A stretch of 64,000 nt of DNA, taken from Patulibacter defluvii. GTDB lineage: Bacteria; Actinomycetota; Thermoleophilia; Solirubrobacterales; Solirubrobacteraceae. The translations under genes and the position numbers were made by a program. Location of the stretch: NCBI RefSeq assembly GCF_034096925.1, contig NZ_JAWZSQ010000020.1:43045-107044 (forward strand). Reading direction: 5' to 3'. This document shows, piece after piece, positions 17,352-25,640 of the stretch. Each line of letters opens with the position of its first letter. Position 1 is the first letter of the stretch. Under the pieces are notes generated by a model. It worked only from the letters and a program-made list of their open reading frames with translations, searched no databases and was not told the origin of the DNA.

Positions 17352-20188
17352 CCGCCGCCGGCCCGCCGCAGGGCCCGCACCAGCTCCTGGCGCGAGCGGA
17401 CGCCGAGCCGGCGGTAGATCCGCCCCAGCTGGTTCTCGACCGACTTCGGCTGCAGCACCAGCGCGTCGGCGACCTGGCGGTTCGACAGTCCCTCGGCGAC
17501 CAGCTCGGCGATCCGCCGCTCGGCCGGGGTCAGCCCGAGCGGGTCGTCCTCGCGGGCGCTGCGGCGGCCGCCGGCGTCGCGCAGCGCCTCGTCGACCAGC
17601 CGTGCCCGGCGCGGGTGGCGGTCCGGGTCGAGCCGGTCGAGCGCCGACCGCAGCCAGCGGCGGGCGGCCGGCTGGTCGCCCGCTCCCAGCACGGCCTGGC
17701 CGAGCAGCTGCTCGACGGTCGCCTGGACGTAGCCGTCGGCGACCGGCGCCGGGTCGTCCTGCTCCAGCCCGACCAGCCGCGCCGTGGCCTCGGCGACGGC
17801 CAGCGCGCCGGGTGCGCCCCAGCGGCGAGCGTGGTCGCGGTGCGCGGCGGCCAGGGTCCGGGCGGTCGCGGCGTCGTCGCGGTCGTGGGCGATCCGGGCC
17901 GCCTCCAGCCGCCACGGCGTGGCCGGCGAGAAGGCCATCCCGGCCCGCGCGTCCGCCTCGCCGACCGCGCGGAAGGTCGCCGCCGCGGCGTCGTCGTCGC
18001 CCGCGGCCCGCTCCAGCAGCCCGCGGGCGTGGAGCAGCGGGTTGGTGAGGGCGGTCGCCGGCAGCGGGAAGGCGACCCCCGCCCGCTCCAGCTCCGCCCG
18101 CGCGTCGTCGACGCGGTCGAGCTCGATCAGGGCCCGGATCCGGCAGCTGAGGGCCATGAACCCGAGGCTGGCGTGGGCGCCGGTCAGGTCGAGCGCCTCG
18201 GCCGCCCGCTCGGCCGCGGCCGGGTGCTCGCCGACGGCCAGCGCGTCGTAGGCCCGCAGCATCAGCAGGCCGGCGGTCCCGAAGAGGGCGTGGAGGTCGC
18301 GGGCGGTCCGCTCCCAGCCCGCCAGCGCGTCGGAGACGAACGGCCGGTCCTCGGCCAGCAGCAGCGCGAACGACGCGTAGTAGCCGGCGTTGCGGAGCAG
18401 GAAGGCCTCGATCGCGACGGTCCCGTGGGCCAGCCCGCGGCGGGCCAGCGAGACCACCTCGTCGCGCGGCTCGCCGGCCACGAACGCCCGCCAGGCGAGG
18501 ATCGAGAGCATCTGCTGCTCACCGTCCTCGCGGCCCTCGAGCGTGCGGTGGCGGTCGACCGCGGCGGTCACCGCGGTCGGCCGGAAGAGCAGCTCGTTGG
18601 CCAGCAGGCAGGCGTCGGCGGCCAGCGCGGCGCTGGCCGAGACGCGGCCCGCGACCTGCTCGTGGACGGCGGCGAAGGCCGCGAACGCCGCGTCGATCGT
18701 GTCGGCGTGCGAGGTCATCATCGTGTTGCGCTCGATCGCCCACCGCAGCCGGGTCTCGTCGTCGGGCGCGTCGGCGACGGCCCGATCGATCGCGTCGGCG
18801 GCGGCGACCGGGTCGCCGGTCTGCCAGTGGGCGAGCGCCAGCAGCGCGTGGACGACGGCGTCCTCGGCCGGGGCGGCGTCCTCGGCCAGCGCCCGCCGCA
18901 GGTAGCGGACGGCGGTCTCGGGGGCACCGGCCAGCAGGTCCTCCTGGCCGGCCCGGACCAGCGCCTCGCGGGCCCACGGCAGCCGTCCGGGGCGGGCGGC
19001 CAGCACGTGGGTGGCGACGTCGCTGGCCGGCGCGGCGCGGTCGGCGAAGCGGCGGGCGGCCTCCTCGTGCAGCTGCTGGCGGCGACGGAGCCCGATCGCC
19101 TCGTAGAGCGCCGAGCGCAGGATCGGGTGGTGGAAGCCGGCGTCGTCCTCCGACAGCAGGCCGACCTCGGTCAGCCCGTCGAGGTCGGTGGCGACCGCCT
19201 CGACCGGACGGCCGGCGAGCGCGGCCAGGTCGTCGATCCGGGCCCCCGGTCCGAGCACGGCGACCGCCTCGGCGACCGCGGTCGCGTCGGGCCCGACCGC
19301 CTCGGCGCGGGCCAGCAGGTGGTCGACGAAGCGGTCGAGGCCGCCCTCCAGCAGCGCCAGCCCGGCCGCCGCGCCCTCGCGCCAGCGGGTCCGCAGCTCG
19401 GCGACGACCTCGACGGTCAGGAACGGGTTGCCGCCGGTCAGCTCGTGGCACTGGCGGCCGAGCCGCTCGATCCCGGGATCGCGGAGGGCGCCGGCGACGA
19501 TCGCCGCGGTCGCCCGCTCGCTCAGCGGCCGCAGCTCCAGCAGCTGCGCGTCGGCGGGGTCGCCGAGCAGCGCGGCCGGCGCGGCGACCGGGTCGCCGTC
19601 GCCGGTCCGGACCGCGGCGACGAGCACCAGCGGCTGGTCGGCCAGCCGCTGGGCGAGCAGCGCCAGCGTCCGCCGGCTCGGCTCGTCGACCCACTGCAGG
19701 TCGTCGACCACCAGCAGCGTCGGCCGCTCCGCCGCCAGCTCCAGCAGGTAGTCGCTGAGCCCGCGGGCGATCACCTGCGCGCCCTCGCCGAGCATCACCG
19801 ACGGCGCCGCCGCGCCCGCCTCGGCGACCACCCGCCAGGCGCTGGCGGCGCGGGCCCCGCGCGGCGGGCGGGCGCCGCGGGCGGCCAGCGCCCCCAGCAG
19901 CTCGCGGACGCTGCCGTGGCCGACGGTGGCGCGGGTCGGGACCCCGCCGACCGCGGCGACCAGCGCCCCGGCCGCCTCGCCCTCCTGGCGGAAGGCGGCC
20001 AGCAGCCCGCTGCGCCCGATCCCGGCCGGACCGCGGACGAGCAGCACCCGCCCCCGCCGCAGGACGGCGGCGTCGCGCAGCGCCGACCGCAGCGCCGCCA
20101 GCTCGGCGTCGCGCTCCAGCAACCGCTGCCGGCCCCAGCGGGCCACCCCGTGCTCGAACTCGTCCTCGACCCTCACGCCGTCCCCCAC
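17348..20188 (-). CDS. LAL-family LuxR regulator with altered Walker A (946 aa)
   Basis: Same architecture as its convergent neighbour: N-terminal ATPase, long helical middle and a C-terminal LuxR helix-turn-helix (LTPAERRIAELVAEGLSNRQ, near 880). Walker A reads GPAGIGRSG (53-61), with Arg59 in place of the invariant Lys, whereas Walker B (LLVVDDLQWVDEP) is intact. ATP hydrolysis may therefore be impaired. The start is GTG 20188; GTG 20176 is an in-frame alternative. The two LAL genes could be old paralogues, but their sequences are well diverged. Confidence 0.92.
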   Translation of the reverse strand: MGDGVRVEDEFEHGVARWGRQRLLERDAELAALRSALRDAAVLRRGRVLLVRGPAGIGRSGLLAAFRQEGEAAGALVAAVGGVPTRATVGHGSVRELLGALAARGARPPRGARAASAWRVVAEAGAAAPSVMLGEGAQVIARGLSDYLLELAAERPTLLVVDDLQWVDEPSRRTLALLAQRLADQPLVLVAAVRTGDGDPVAAPAALLGDPADAQLLELRPLSERATAAIVAGALRDPGIERLGRQCHELTGGNPFLTVEVVAELRTRWREGAAAGLALLEGGLDRFVDHLLARAEAVGPDATAVAEAVAVLGPGARIDDLAALAGRPVEAVATDLDGLTEVGLLSEDDAGFHHPILRSALYEAIGLRRRQQLHEEAARRFADRAAPASDVATHVLAARPGRLPWAREALVRAGQEDLLAGAPETAVRYLRRALAEDAAPAEDAVVHALLALAHWQTGDPVAAADAIDRAVADAPDDETRLRWAIERNTMMTSHADTIDAAFAAFAAVHEQVAGRVSASAALAADACLLANELLFRPTAVTAAVDRHRTLEGREDGEQQMLSILAWRAFVAGEPRDEVVSLARRGLAHGTVAIEAFLLRNAGYYASFALLLAEDRPFVSDALAGWERTARDLHALFGTAGLLMLRAYDALAVGEHPAAAERAAEALDLTGAHASLGFMALSCRIRALIELDRVDDARAELERAGVAFPLPATALTNPLLHARGLLERAAGDDDAAAATFRAVGEADARAGMAFSPATPWRLEAARIAHDRDDAATARTLAAAHRDHARRWGAPGALAVAEATARLVGLEQDDPAPVADGYVQATVEQLLGQAVLGAGDQPAARRWLRSALDRLDPDRHPRRARLVDEALRDAGGRRSAREDDPLGLTPAERRIAELVAEGLSNRQVADALVLQPKSVENQLGRIYRRLGVRSRQELVRALRRAGGG

Positions 20189-20255
20189 CCGGTCACGGCC
20201 CGTACCGGCCGCACGCTACCGGCTGGCGGTCGGCGGGACGAGCGTCCGCGCGCGC

Positions 20256-20798
20256 TCAGACCGCCACCGGCTGCAGCGCCTGGTTCAGGTTGCGCCGCGC
20301 GCGGTGGAGCATCTGGGCGACGTTGTTGGCGTTGCTGTCGATCCGGTCGGCGATCTGGTGGTAGGTCAGGTCCTCGGCGACCCGCATCACCATCACCTCG
20401 GCCTGGCGCGGCGGGATCGCCCGCAGCGCGGTCAGCAGGTCGCCGCGCAGCTCGGACGAGAGCGCCCGCCGCTCCGGGTCGTGACGGGGGTCGGTGCTGA
20501 CCGGGTCGGCCGCGCGGTCGCCGGCCTCGGCCAGGGCGTCGAGGCTGAGCACCGCCCGCCGCCGGCGCAGCAGGTCGCAGCAGGCGTTGCGGGCGGTCGC
20601 GAAGACGTAGGTCCGGAGCGCGTCCGGGTCGTCGCGGACCGCCGGCTGCCGCCGCAGCAGGTTGAGGAACGTCTCCTGCGTCGCGTCCTCCGCGGCGGCC
20701 GGGCATCCCAGCACGCGTTGGCAGAACGCCTGGACGCGCGTCGCGTACGCGTCGAAGAGCTCCGTGATGTCCTGCGCCGTCAGCTGCTTGGTGCCCAT
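20256..20798 (-). CDS. ECF sigma factor
   Basis: A 180-residue extracytoplasmic-function sigma-70. Region 2 is at about 10-80 (RVLGCPAAAEDATQETFLNLL, then YVFATARNACCDLLRRRR) and region 4 at about 115-170 (LRAIPPRQAEVMVMRVAEDL, then TYHQIADRIDSNANNVAQML). ATG 20798 is chosen because GGAGAGG precedes it and region 2 begins shortly after; the longer open frame adds a non-homologous N-terminus. No anti-sigma gene is adjacent, so control must come from elsewhere. The region upstream (20799-20912) has only short GC hairpins. Confidence 0.9.
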   Translation of the reverse strand: MGTKQLTAQDITELFDAYATRVQAFCQRVLGCPAAAEDATQETFLNLLRRQPAVRDDPDALRTYVFATARNACCDLLRRRRAVLSLDALAEAGDRAADPVSTDPRHDPERRALSSELRGDLLTALRAIPPRQAEVMVMRVAEDLTYHQIADRIDSNANNVAQMLHRARRNLNQALQPVAV

Positions 20799-20912
20799 GA
20801 GGTCCGCCTCTCCCGTGAGTGCGGAACCGATGCTGCGCTCCGGCGGCGGGAACCTCATGAGGCGCCGACCCCCCACTTACGGCGGGGGCGCGCGAGCGCG
20901 TTGGAGGGGGCG

Positions 20913-22085
20913 TTACCCAGTCGCGACCAGCGTGCGGGCGCGGGTGCGGGCCAGGTGGCGCGAGATCACCAGCCGCTGGATCTGGTTGGTGCCCTCGAAG
21001 ATCTGCATCACCTTCGCCTCCCGCATCAGCCGCTCGACCGGGAAGTCCTTGGTGTAGCCGTAGCCGCCGAGCACCTGGACCGCGTCGGTCGTGACCCGCA
21101 TCGCGGCGTCGGTGGCGACCAGCTTGGCGATCGACGCCTGGCGGCTGAAGGGCAGCCCGCGGTCGCGGCGGCGGGCGGCCTCGAGCATCGTCGCCCGCGC
21201 CGACTCGACCGCCGCGGCCATGTCGGCGAGCAGGAACCCGAGCCCCTGGTGGTCGATGATCGGCTTGCCGAACGTCTCCCGCTGCTGGGCGTAGGCGACC
21301 GCGTGGTCGAGCGCCGCCTGGGCCAGCCCGACGGCGACCGCGGCGATCCCCAGCCGCCCGCTGTCGAGCGCGGCGAGGGCGATCGGCAGCCCCTCGCCCT
21401 CGTCGCCGATCCGCCGCTCGGCCGCGACCACGACGTCGTCGTAGACCATCGTCGCCGTCGTCGACCCGGTCAGCCCCATCTTCGCCTCGGGCGGCTCGGC
21501 GCTCAGGCCGGGGGCGTCGCCGGGGACCAGGAAGCAGCTGATGCCGCGGGTCCGGTCCTCGTCGGTGCGGGCGAACAGCGCGTAGTAGTCGGCCTCGCCG
21601 CCGTGCGTCACCCAGGCCTTGCTGCCGCGGATCCGGTAGCCGCCGGCGGTCGCGTCGGCGGTCGTCCGCAGCGCCGCCGCGTCCGACCCGGCCTGGGCCT
21701 CGGAGAGGCTGTAGCCGCCCAGCAGCTCGCCAGAGAGCAGTCCCGGCAGCCACCGCTCGCGCTGGGCGTCGCTGCCGTGGGTGGCCAGCGGGTAGCACGA
21801 CATCACGTGGACGCTGACCCCGACCGCGACGCTCGACCAGGCGCCGGCCAGCTCCTCCAGCGCCTGCAGGTAGACCTCGTATGGCAGCCCGCCGCCGCCC
21901 AGCTGCTCGGGGTAGGGCATCGCCAGCAGGCCCAGCTCGCCGAGATGGCGGAAGACGTCGCGGGGGAAGGCGGCCTCGGCCTCGGCGCGGGCGGCCCGCG
22001 GCGCCAGCTCGGCGGCGGCGACGTCGCGGGCCATCGCGACGACGGCCTCGGCTTCGGGCGAGGGCAGGAGGCGGTCGGCCGGCAT
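20913..22085 (-). CDS. Acyl-CoA dehydrogenase
   Basis: A 390-residue flavoprotein that introduces the alpha-beta double bond into acyl-CoA. The signatures are GYSLSEAQAGSDAA and WVTHGG (FAD and substrate), RETFGKPIIDHQ, and the C-terminal VLGGYGYTKDFPVER and IFEGTNQIQ with the catalytic Glu. ATG 22085 is supported by TACTGT 6 nt upstream, which suggests a leaderless mRNA; upstream in-frame codons are not needed. The divergent TetR gene at 22151 shares a 65-bp promoter region and is the likely regulator. Confidence 0.95.
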   Translation of the reverse strand: MPADRLLPSPEAEAVVAMARDVAAAELAPRAARAEAEAAFPRDVFRHLGELGLLAMPYPEQLGGGGLPYEVYLQALEELAGAWSSVAVGVSVHVMSCYPLATHGSDAQRERWLPGLLSGELLGGYSLSEAQAGSDAAALRTTADATAGGYRIRGSKAWVTHGGEADYYALFARTDEDRTRGISCFLVPGDAPGLSAEPPEAKMGLTGSTTATMVYDDVVVAAERRIGDEGEGLPIALAALDSGRLGIAAVAVGLAQAALDHAVAYAQQRETFGKPIIDHQGLGFLLADMAAAVESARATMLEAARRRDRGLPFSRQASIAKLVATDAAMRVTTDAVQVLGGYGYTKDFPVERLMREAKVMQIFEGTNQIQRLVISRHLARTRARTLVATG

Positions 22086-22091
22086 GGCCAC

Positions 22092-22144
22092 ACAGTACCA
22101 AGAGCGATACTGCAGTACTGATCGTGGGATCATCACGCTACCCT
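22092..22144. promoter_or_regulatory. Divergent promoters with overlapping palindromes
   Basis: TACTGT (22092-22097, minus strand) and TACCCT (22139-22144, plus strand) lie exactly 6 nt before the ATGs of the acyl-CoA dehydrogenase and TetR genes and are probable -10 boxes. Between them, two perfect palindromes overlap: TACTGCAGTA (22108-22117) and CAGTACTG (22113-22120). They fall in the expected -35 region of both promoters, a plausible TetR operator. The assignment to the adjacent TetR is inferred. Confidence 0.55.
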
Positions 22145-22150
22145 TCCGGG

Positions 22151-22720
22151 ATGGCGACGACGGTGACCGAGCGGCACGTGGAACTGCTCGACGAGGCGGT
22201 CGAGCTGTTCCTCGCCGAGGGCTTCGCCGGCTTCACCCTCAGCGACCTGGCCGCACGGCTGCGCTGCTCGAAGACCACCCTCTACGCGCTCGGGCGGACC
22301 AAGGAGCAGCTGACCGCCGGCGTCGTCCGCCACTTCTTCCGCCGCGCGACCGCCTTCGTCGAGCAGCGGACCGCCGCCCACGACGACCCGGCCGAGCGGA
22401 TCGTGGCCTACCTGCGGGCGGTCGCCGACGCCCTGCGGCCGGCGTCGCCGCGGTTCATGGCCGACCTGGCCGAGCACGCCGCCGCGGCCGAGGTCTACGA
22501 GCAGAACACCGCCGCCGCGGCCGCCCGCGTCCGGCGGCTGATCGCCGAGGGCGTCGACGGCGGCGAGTTCCGGGCCGTCCACGCCGCGTTCGTGGCCGAC
22601 ACGGTCGCCGCCACCATGACCCGGATCCAGGACGGCACCGTGCTGCGGACGACCGGGCTGCACGACGCCGACGCCTACGAGGAGCTGGCCGCGCTGGTGC
22701 TCGGCGGCGTCCGCCGCTGA
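22151..22720 (+). CDS. TetR-family regulator
   Basis: A 189-residue repressor-type protein. The N-terminal helix-turn-helix (about residues 10-50) includes AVELFLAEGFAGFTLSDLAA followed by LRCSKTTLYAL. The C-terminal ligand-binding part is helical and Ala-rich. ATG 22151 follows TACCCT by 6 nt, consistent with a leaderless transcript. It is divergent from the acyl-CoA dehydrogenase, so an acyl-CoA or fatty-acid ligand is a reasonable guess but is not shown by the sequence. Confidence 0.9.
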   Translation: MATTVTERHVELLDEAVELFLAEGFAGFTLSDLAARLRCSKTTLYALGRTKEQLTAGVVRHFFRRATAFVEQRTAAHDDPAERIVAYLRAVADALRPASPRFMADLAEHAAAAEVYEQNTAAAAARVRRLIAEGVDGGEFRAVHAAFVADTVAATMTRIQDGTVLRTTGLHDADAYEELAALVLGGVRR

Positions 22721-22757
22721 CCGCCCGCGGGCGGCGGGAGACGACCCCTCCCCGCCG

Positions 22758-22763
22758 TAGACT
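22758..22763 (+). promoter_or_regulatory. Leaderless -10 box of the patatin gene
   Basis: TAGACT lies 6 nt before ATG 22770, the spacing expected if transcription begins at or next to the start codon. No ribosome site is present in between. Confidence 0.5.
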
Positions 22764-22769
22764 CGGGCC

Positions 22770-24338
22770 ATGGCGGTGGAGGCGGACGCGGACCCGGGCG
22801 ACGGCGCCGCCGGCCTGGCCGCGCCCGGCGGTCCGGCCAACGTCACCGCCGCTCGCAGCCCCGAGCGCGGCGGCGCCACCGCCACCCGCGCCGTCCGCGA
22901 CATCGCCCGGGCCGAGGTCGACCTGGTCCGCGCCCGCCTGCGGAGCCTCGGACCAGGACCGGACGAGCGGCTCGACCGGGCCCGCTACCTGCTGTCGTTC
23001 GCGCGCCTGACCGCGTTCGAGCCGGGGGTCGCGCTCGGCGAACCGGTCGGCCGCCGGCCCGACGTCGACCTGACCGCCGAGCTGGCCGGCTTCCGCGCCC
23101 AGGTGATCGCCGAGCTGGCCGCGATCCGCCGCGCCGGCGCCGACGGGCCCGACCTGGCGACCGCGATCGGGGCCCTGGTCGAGCGGCTGGAGGAGCCGCT
23201 GGCCGAGCGGCGGGCGGCCGTGATCGCCGGCCACGGCGCCGACTTCTCGGCCGCCGAGCTGGACGCCGAGGTCGGCACCCGGGTGCTGGTCAACGCAGCC
23301 GGCGGGGGCGGCGGCGCCGGCTACGTCTACCTCGGCGCCTACCAGCGGCTGGACGAGGCGGGGATCCGCCCCGCCTACCTGATCGGGGCCTCGATCGGGG
23401 CGCTGATGGGCGTCTTCCGCGCCCGCCACGCCGACCCCGACTGGGCGGCGCTCGACGCGATCGCCAAGTCGACCGACCGGCGGACGCTGTTCACGTCCGG
23501 CACCACCCGCCGCCGGTTCGGGATGCCGGGGCTGCTGCCGCTGCGGCTGCGGAAGGCGTTCGGCGAGCAGTTCGCGATGCCCGACGGCGAGCCGATCACG
23601 CTCGCCGACCTCGAGGTCCCCTACGAGGCGGTGGTGGCGGGCGTCCGCCGGCGGCCCTTCCAGCGGCTGCCGCGCCACTTCCGGGCCGAGGCGACCGAGC
23701 CGGCGCTGGAGGACCCGGGCGCCCGCCACTCCCCCGCCCGCGTGACGCCGGCGATCGCGACCCGGATGTGGCAGGCGACGGCGTTCTTCGACCCGCGGCT
23801 GGTCGAGCCGGTGGTGATCGGCGCCGAGCCGGGGACGACCGCCTGCCGGGCGCTCGACGCGGCCGGCTTCTCGGCCTCGATCCCGGGGGTCCTCCACTAC
23901 GACCTGGCCCCGGACGACGACCACCCCGGCGCGCAGGCGTTCGCGGCGCTGATGGAGCGGCGCGAGCTGGCGGCGCTGATCGACGGCGGGATGGTGGCCA
24001 ACGTCCCCGCCGAGCTGGCCTGGCGGCGGGTCCAAGCCGGGCGGCTGGGCACCCGCAACGCGCTGGTGCTCGCGTTCGACTGCTTCCAGCCGCAGTGGGA
24101 TCCACGTCACCTGTGGCTGCATCCGATCACCCAGGCGGTGAAGATCCAGCTGCGCCGCAACGCGCTCTTCGCCGACGCGATGGTCCAGTTCACGCCGACG
24201 CTGTCGCCGGCCAACCTGGTCCCGTCGGCGGCCTCGATCGACCACGCCCGCGGCTGGGGACGGGCCTCGGTCGAGCCGCTGCTGCCGCTGCTGCGGGAGC
24301 TGCTGCGGCCGATCCGCTGGAGCGGCGCGTCGGGTTGA
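22770..24338 (+). CDS. Patatin-like phospholipase family protein
   Basis: A 522-residue protein with a patatin hydrolase core beginning near residue 170. It has an oxyanion loop (AAGGGGGAGYVYLG), the nucleophile serine in GASIG (about residue 209) and the dyad aspartate in LIDGGMVANVP (about 405). Patatins hydrolyse ester bonds in lipids. The first ~165 residues are helical and unrelated to patatin; they may be a regulatory or membrane-proximal domain. There is no signal peptide. ATG 22770 is supported by the TAGACT box. Confidence 0.88.
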   Translation: MAVEADADPGDGAAGLAAPGGPANVTAARSPERGGATATRAVRDIARAEVDLVRARLRSLGPGPDERLDRARYLLSFARLTAFEPGVALGEPVGRRPDVDLTAELAGFRAQVIAELAAIRRAGADGPDLATAIGALVERLEEPLAERRAAVIAGHGADFSAAELDAEVGTRVLVNAAGGGGGAGYVYLGAYQRLDEAGIRPAYLIGASIGALMGVFRARHADPDWAALDAIAKSTDRRTLFTSGTTRRRFGMPGLLPLRLRKAFGEQFAMPDGEPITLADLEVPYEAVVAGVRRRPFQRLPRHFRAEATEPALEDPGARHSPARVTPAIATRMWQATAFFDPRLVEPVVIGAEPGTTACRALDAAGFSASIPGVLHYDLAPDDDHPGAQAFAALMERRELAALIDGGMVANVPAELAWRRVQAGRLGTRNALVLAFDCFQPQWDPRHLWLHPITQAVKIQLRRNALFADAMVQFTPTLSPANLVPSAASIDHARGWGRASVEPLLPLLRELLRPIRWSGASG

Positions 24339-24391
24339 CGGCGGGGTCGGCGCGGTCGAGGATCGCGACGACCACTTCGAGGGGAGCAGCG

Positions 24392-24913
24392 ATGGCCGTC
24401 ACCGCCGCGGTGCGCCGGCGCCGCGAGGCGCTCGTGCGCGAGCACATGGAGTCCGAGAACGAGCACGACTACGACACGACGCTCGCCACCTTCCACCACC
24501 CCCGCTACGAGCTGATCGCGACCGGCGACGTCTTCGACGGCGAGCAGCAGGTCCGCCGCTACTTCCAGGAGACGCGGACCGCGTTCCCCGACCAGCGCAA
24601 CGAGCTGATCGCCCTCCACCACGCGCCCGAGGCGGTGATCGTCGAGTTCTGGCTGCTCGGCACCCACCTGGGCTCGTTCCGCGGCCTGCCGGCGACCGGT
24701 CGCAGCTTCCGGGCCCAGATGACGTCGTTCTTCCTCTTCGAGGGCGAGAGCGACCGCCTGGTCGCCGAGCGGGCCTACTTCGACAGCGCCACGATCCTGC
24801 GCCAGCTGGGGATCGCCCACGACCCGGCGACGCTGGTCGGCCGGATCGCGACGGTCGCCAACCACCCGCTGACGATCGCCCGCGCGCTCTGGCGGCAGCG
24901 GCGGACGGGCTGA
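24392..24913 (+). CDS. SnoaL-like (NTF2-fold) protein
   Basis: A 173-residue protein of the SnoaL/ester-cyclase type: VREHMESENEHDYDTTLATF near the start, then FDGEQQVRRYFQETRTAFPD and FRGLPATGRSF, a pattern typical of small alpha+beta-cone proteins. Members include polyketide cyclases and many uncharacterised proteins that bind small hydrophobic ligands. ATG 24392 follows GAGGGGAG. The stop is 2 nt from the convergent BON gene. The substrate is unknown. Confidence 0.82.
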   Translation: MAVTAAVRRRREALVREHMESENEHDYDTTLATFHHPRYELIATGDVFDGEQQVRRYFQETRTAFPDQRNELIALHHAPEAVIVEFWLLGTHLGSFRGLPATGRSFRAQMTSFFLFEGESDRLVAERAYFDSATILRQLGIAHDPATLVGRIATVANHPLTIARALWRQRRTG

Positions 24914-24915
24914 CC

Positions 24916-25347
24916 TCAGCCGTGGACGTGGAGCCGGTCGTCGACCCCGCGGACGCCGTCGACCGCGGCGACGTCGCGCACCAGCTCGTCGCGGACGTCG
25001 GCCGTCGCGACCGCCCCGCGCAGGTGGACGACTCCGTTCTCGGCGTCGATCACGACGTCGCCCTTGGGGGCGTCGGGCGCGCGAAAGACCTCGCTCTTGA
25101 CTCGGTCGGTCAGGGTCCGGTCGTCGGGGTGGGCGCGAGCGGCCGCCCGCTGCGCCGCCTGCCGGCGGGCGCCGCGGTGGCGCGGGTCGACGAGCAGGGT
25201 GACGAGCGCGCCGACGACGGCGCCGAGCGCCAGCAGGACGCCGGAGCGCAGCGGCCGGCGGCGCAGCTTCGAGGCGGTCCCGTGGCGCGCGTGGCGGACG
25301 ACGGCGCGGGTCGCGCGGCGGGTCAGGTAGCTCTGGGGCGTGGTCAT
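24916..25347 (-). CDS. BON-domain membrane-anchored protein
   Basis: A 143-residue protein with an Arg-rich N-terminus, one hydrophobic segment (SGVLLALGAVVGALVTLLV, about residues 34-52) and a C-terminal BON domain (DVVIDAENGVVHLRGAV). BON domains bind phospholipid surfaces and occur in envelope-maintenance proteins. ATG 25347 is preferred because GCGGAGACC precedes it; an in-frame ATG at 25374 would add nine residues. It is probably anchored in the cytoplasmic membrane; which side carries the BON domain is not clear. Confidence 0.82.
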   Translation of the reverse strand: MTTPQSYLTRRATRAVVRHARHGTASKLRRRPLRSGVLLALGAVVGALVTLLVDPRHRGARRQAAQRAAARAHPDDRTLTDRVKSEVFRAPDAPKGDVVIDAENGVVHLRGAVATADVRDELVRDVAAVDGVRGVDDRLHVHG

Positions 25348-25418
25348 GGGGTCGGTCTCCGCGGTCGGGGACATCGGACGGTTACCCGACCCCCGCGGCC
25401 CAGAAACCCCCCCCACCC

Positions 25419-25528
25419 GAACTGGTGTCACCTCACCCCTCCCCACCCGAACTGGCGTCATTCCACACCGCTATCCGGAGCGGAACGACGCCAGTTCGGC
25501 GGGGCGGGGACGGAATGACGCCAGTTCG
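25419..25528. repeat. Four-unit nested dyad repeat
   Basis: Four copies of a 17-bp unit with the core CGAACTGGCGTCATTCC: two direct (25419-25435, degenerate; 25449-25465) and two inverted (25482-25498; 25512-25528). Copies 2 and 4 are perfect inverted repeats. Each pair is spaced exactly 30 bp, and both nested pairs are centred on the same point (25473.5). It lies between the divergent BON and GATase genes. It is too symmetrical for chance and is either a multi-site operator or a BIME-like element. Confidence 0.8.
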
Positions 25529-25576
25529 GCCGGGCCGCGAGGGGCTAGGCTCGCGACAGGTCGCCCGAAATCCTAT

Positions 25577-25605
25577 TTGCCTAAATCCTGACCCGGATAT
25601 AGACT
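25577..25605 (+). promoter_or_regulatory. Probable promoter in an AT-rich patch
   Basis: TTGCCT (25577-25582) and TAGACT (25600-25605) are separated by 17 bp, in a strikingly AT-rich stretch (25568-25612) within very GC-rich DNA. It would give a leader of about 30 nt for the GATase gene at 25641. Confidence 0.5.
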
Positions 25606-25640
25606 TTTATCGTGTCCTGTCGCCGCCGCCCGCTCCGCCC

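Noticed and set aside
14183..20500. A 2105-codon plus-strand frame across both LuxR genes
   Set aside because: It is low-complexity Arg/Pro/Ala sequence in a shadow frame; both strands already hold recognisable LAL regulators.
20799..20912. A terminator or ECF promoter in this gap
   Set aside because: Only a weak 5-bp C/G hairpin and two GGAACC words in the wrong orientation are present.
25411..25540. A short CRISPR array
   Set aside because: Two units are direct and two inverted, there are only four, and no cas genes are nearby. The symmetry shows a dyad, not an array.
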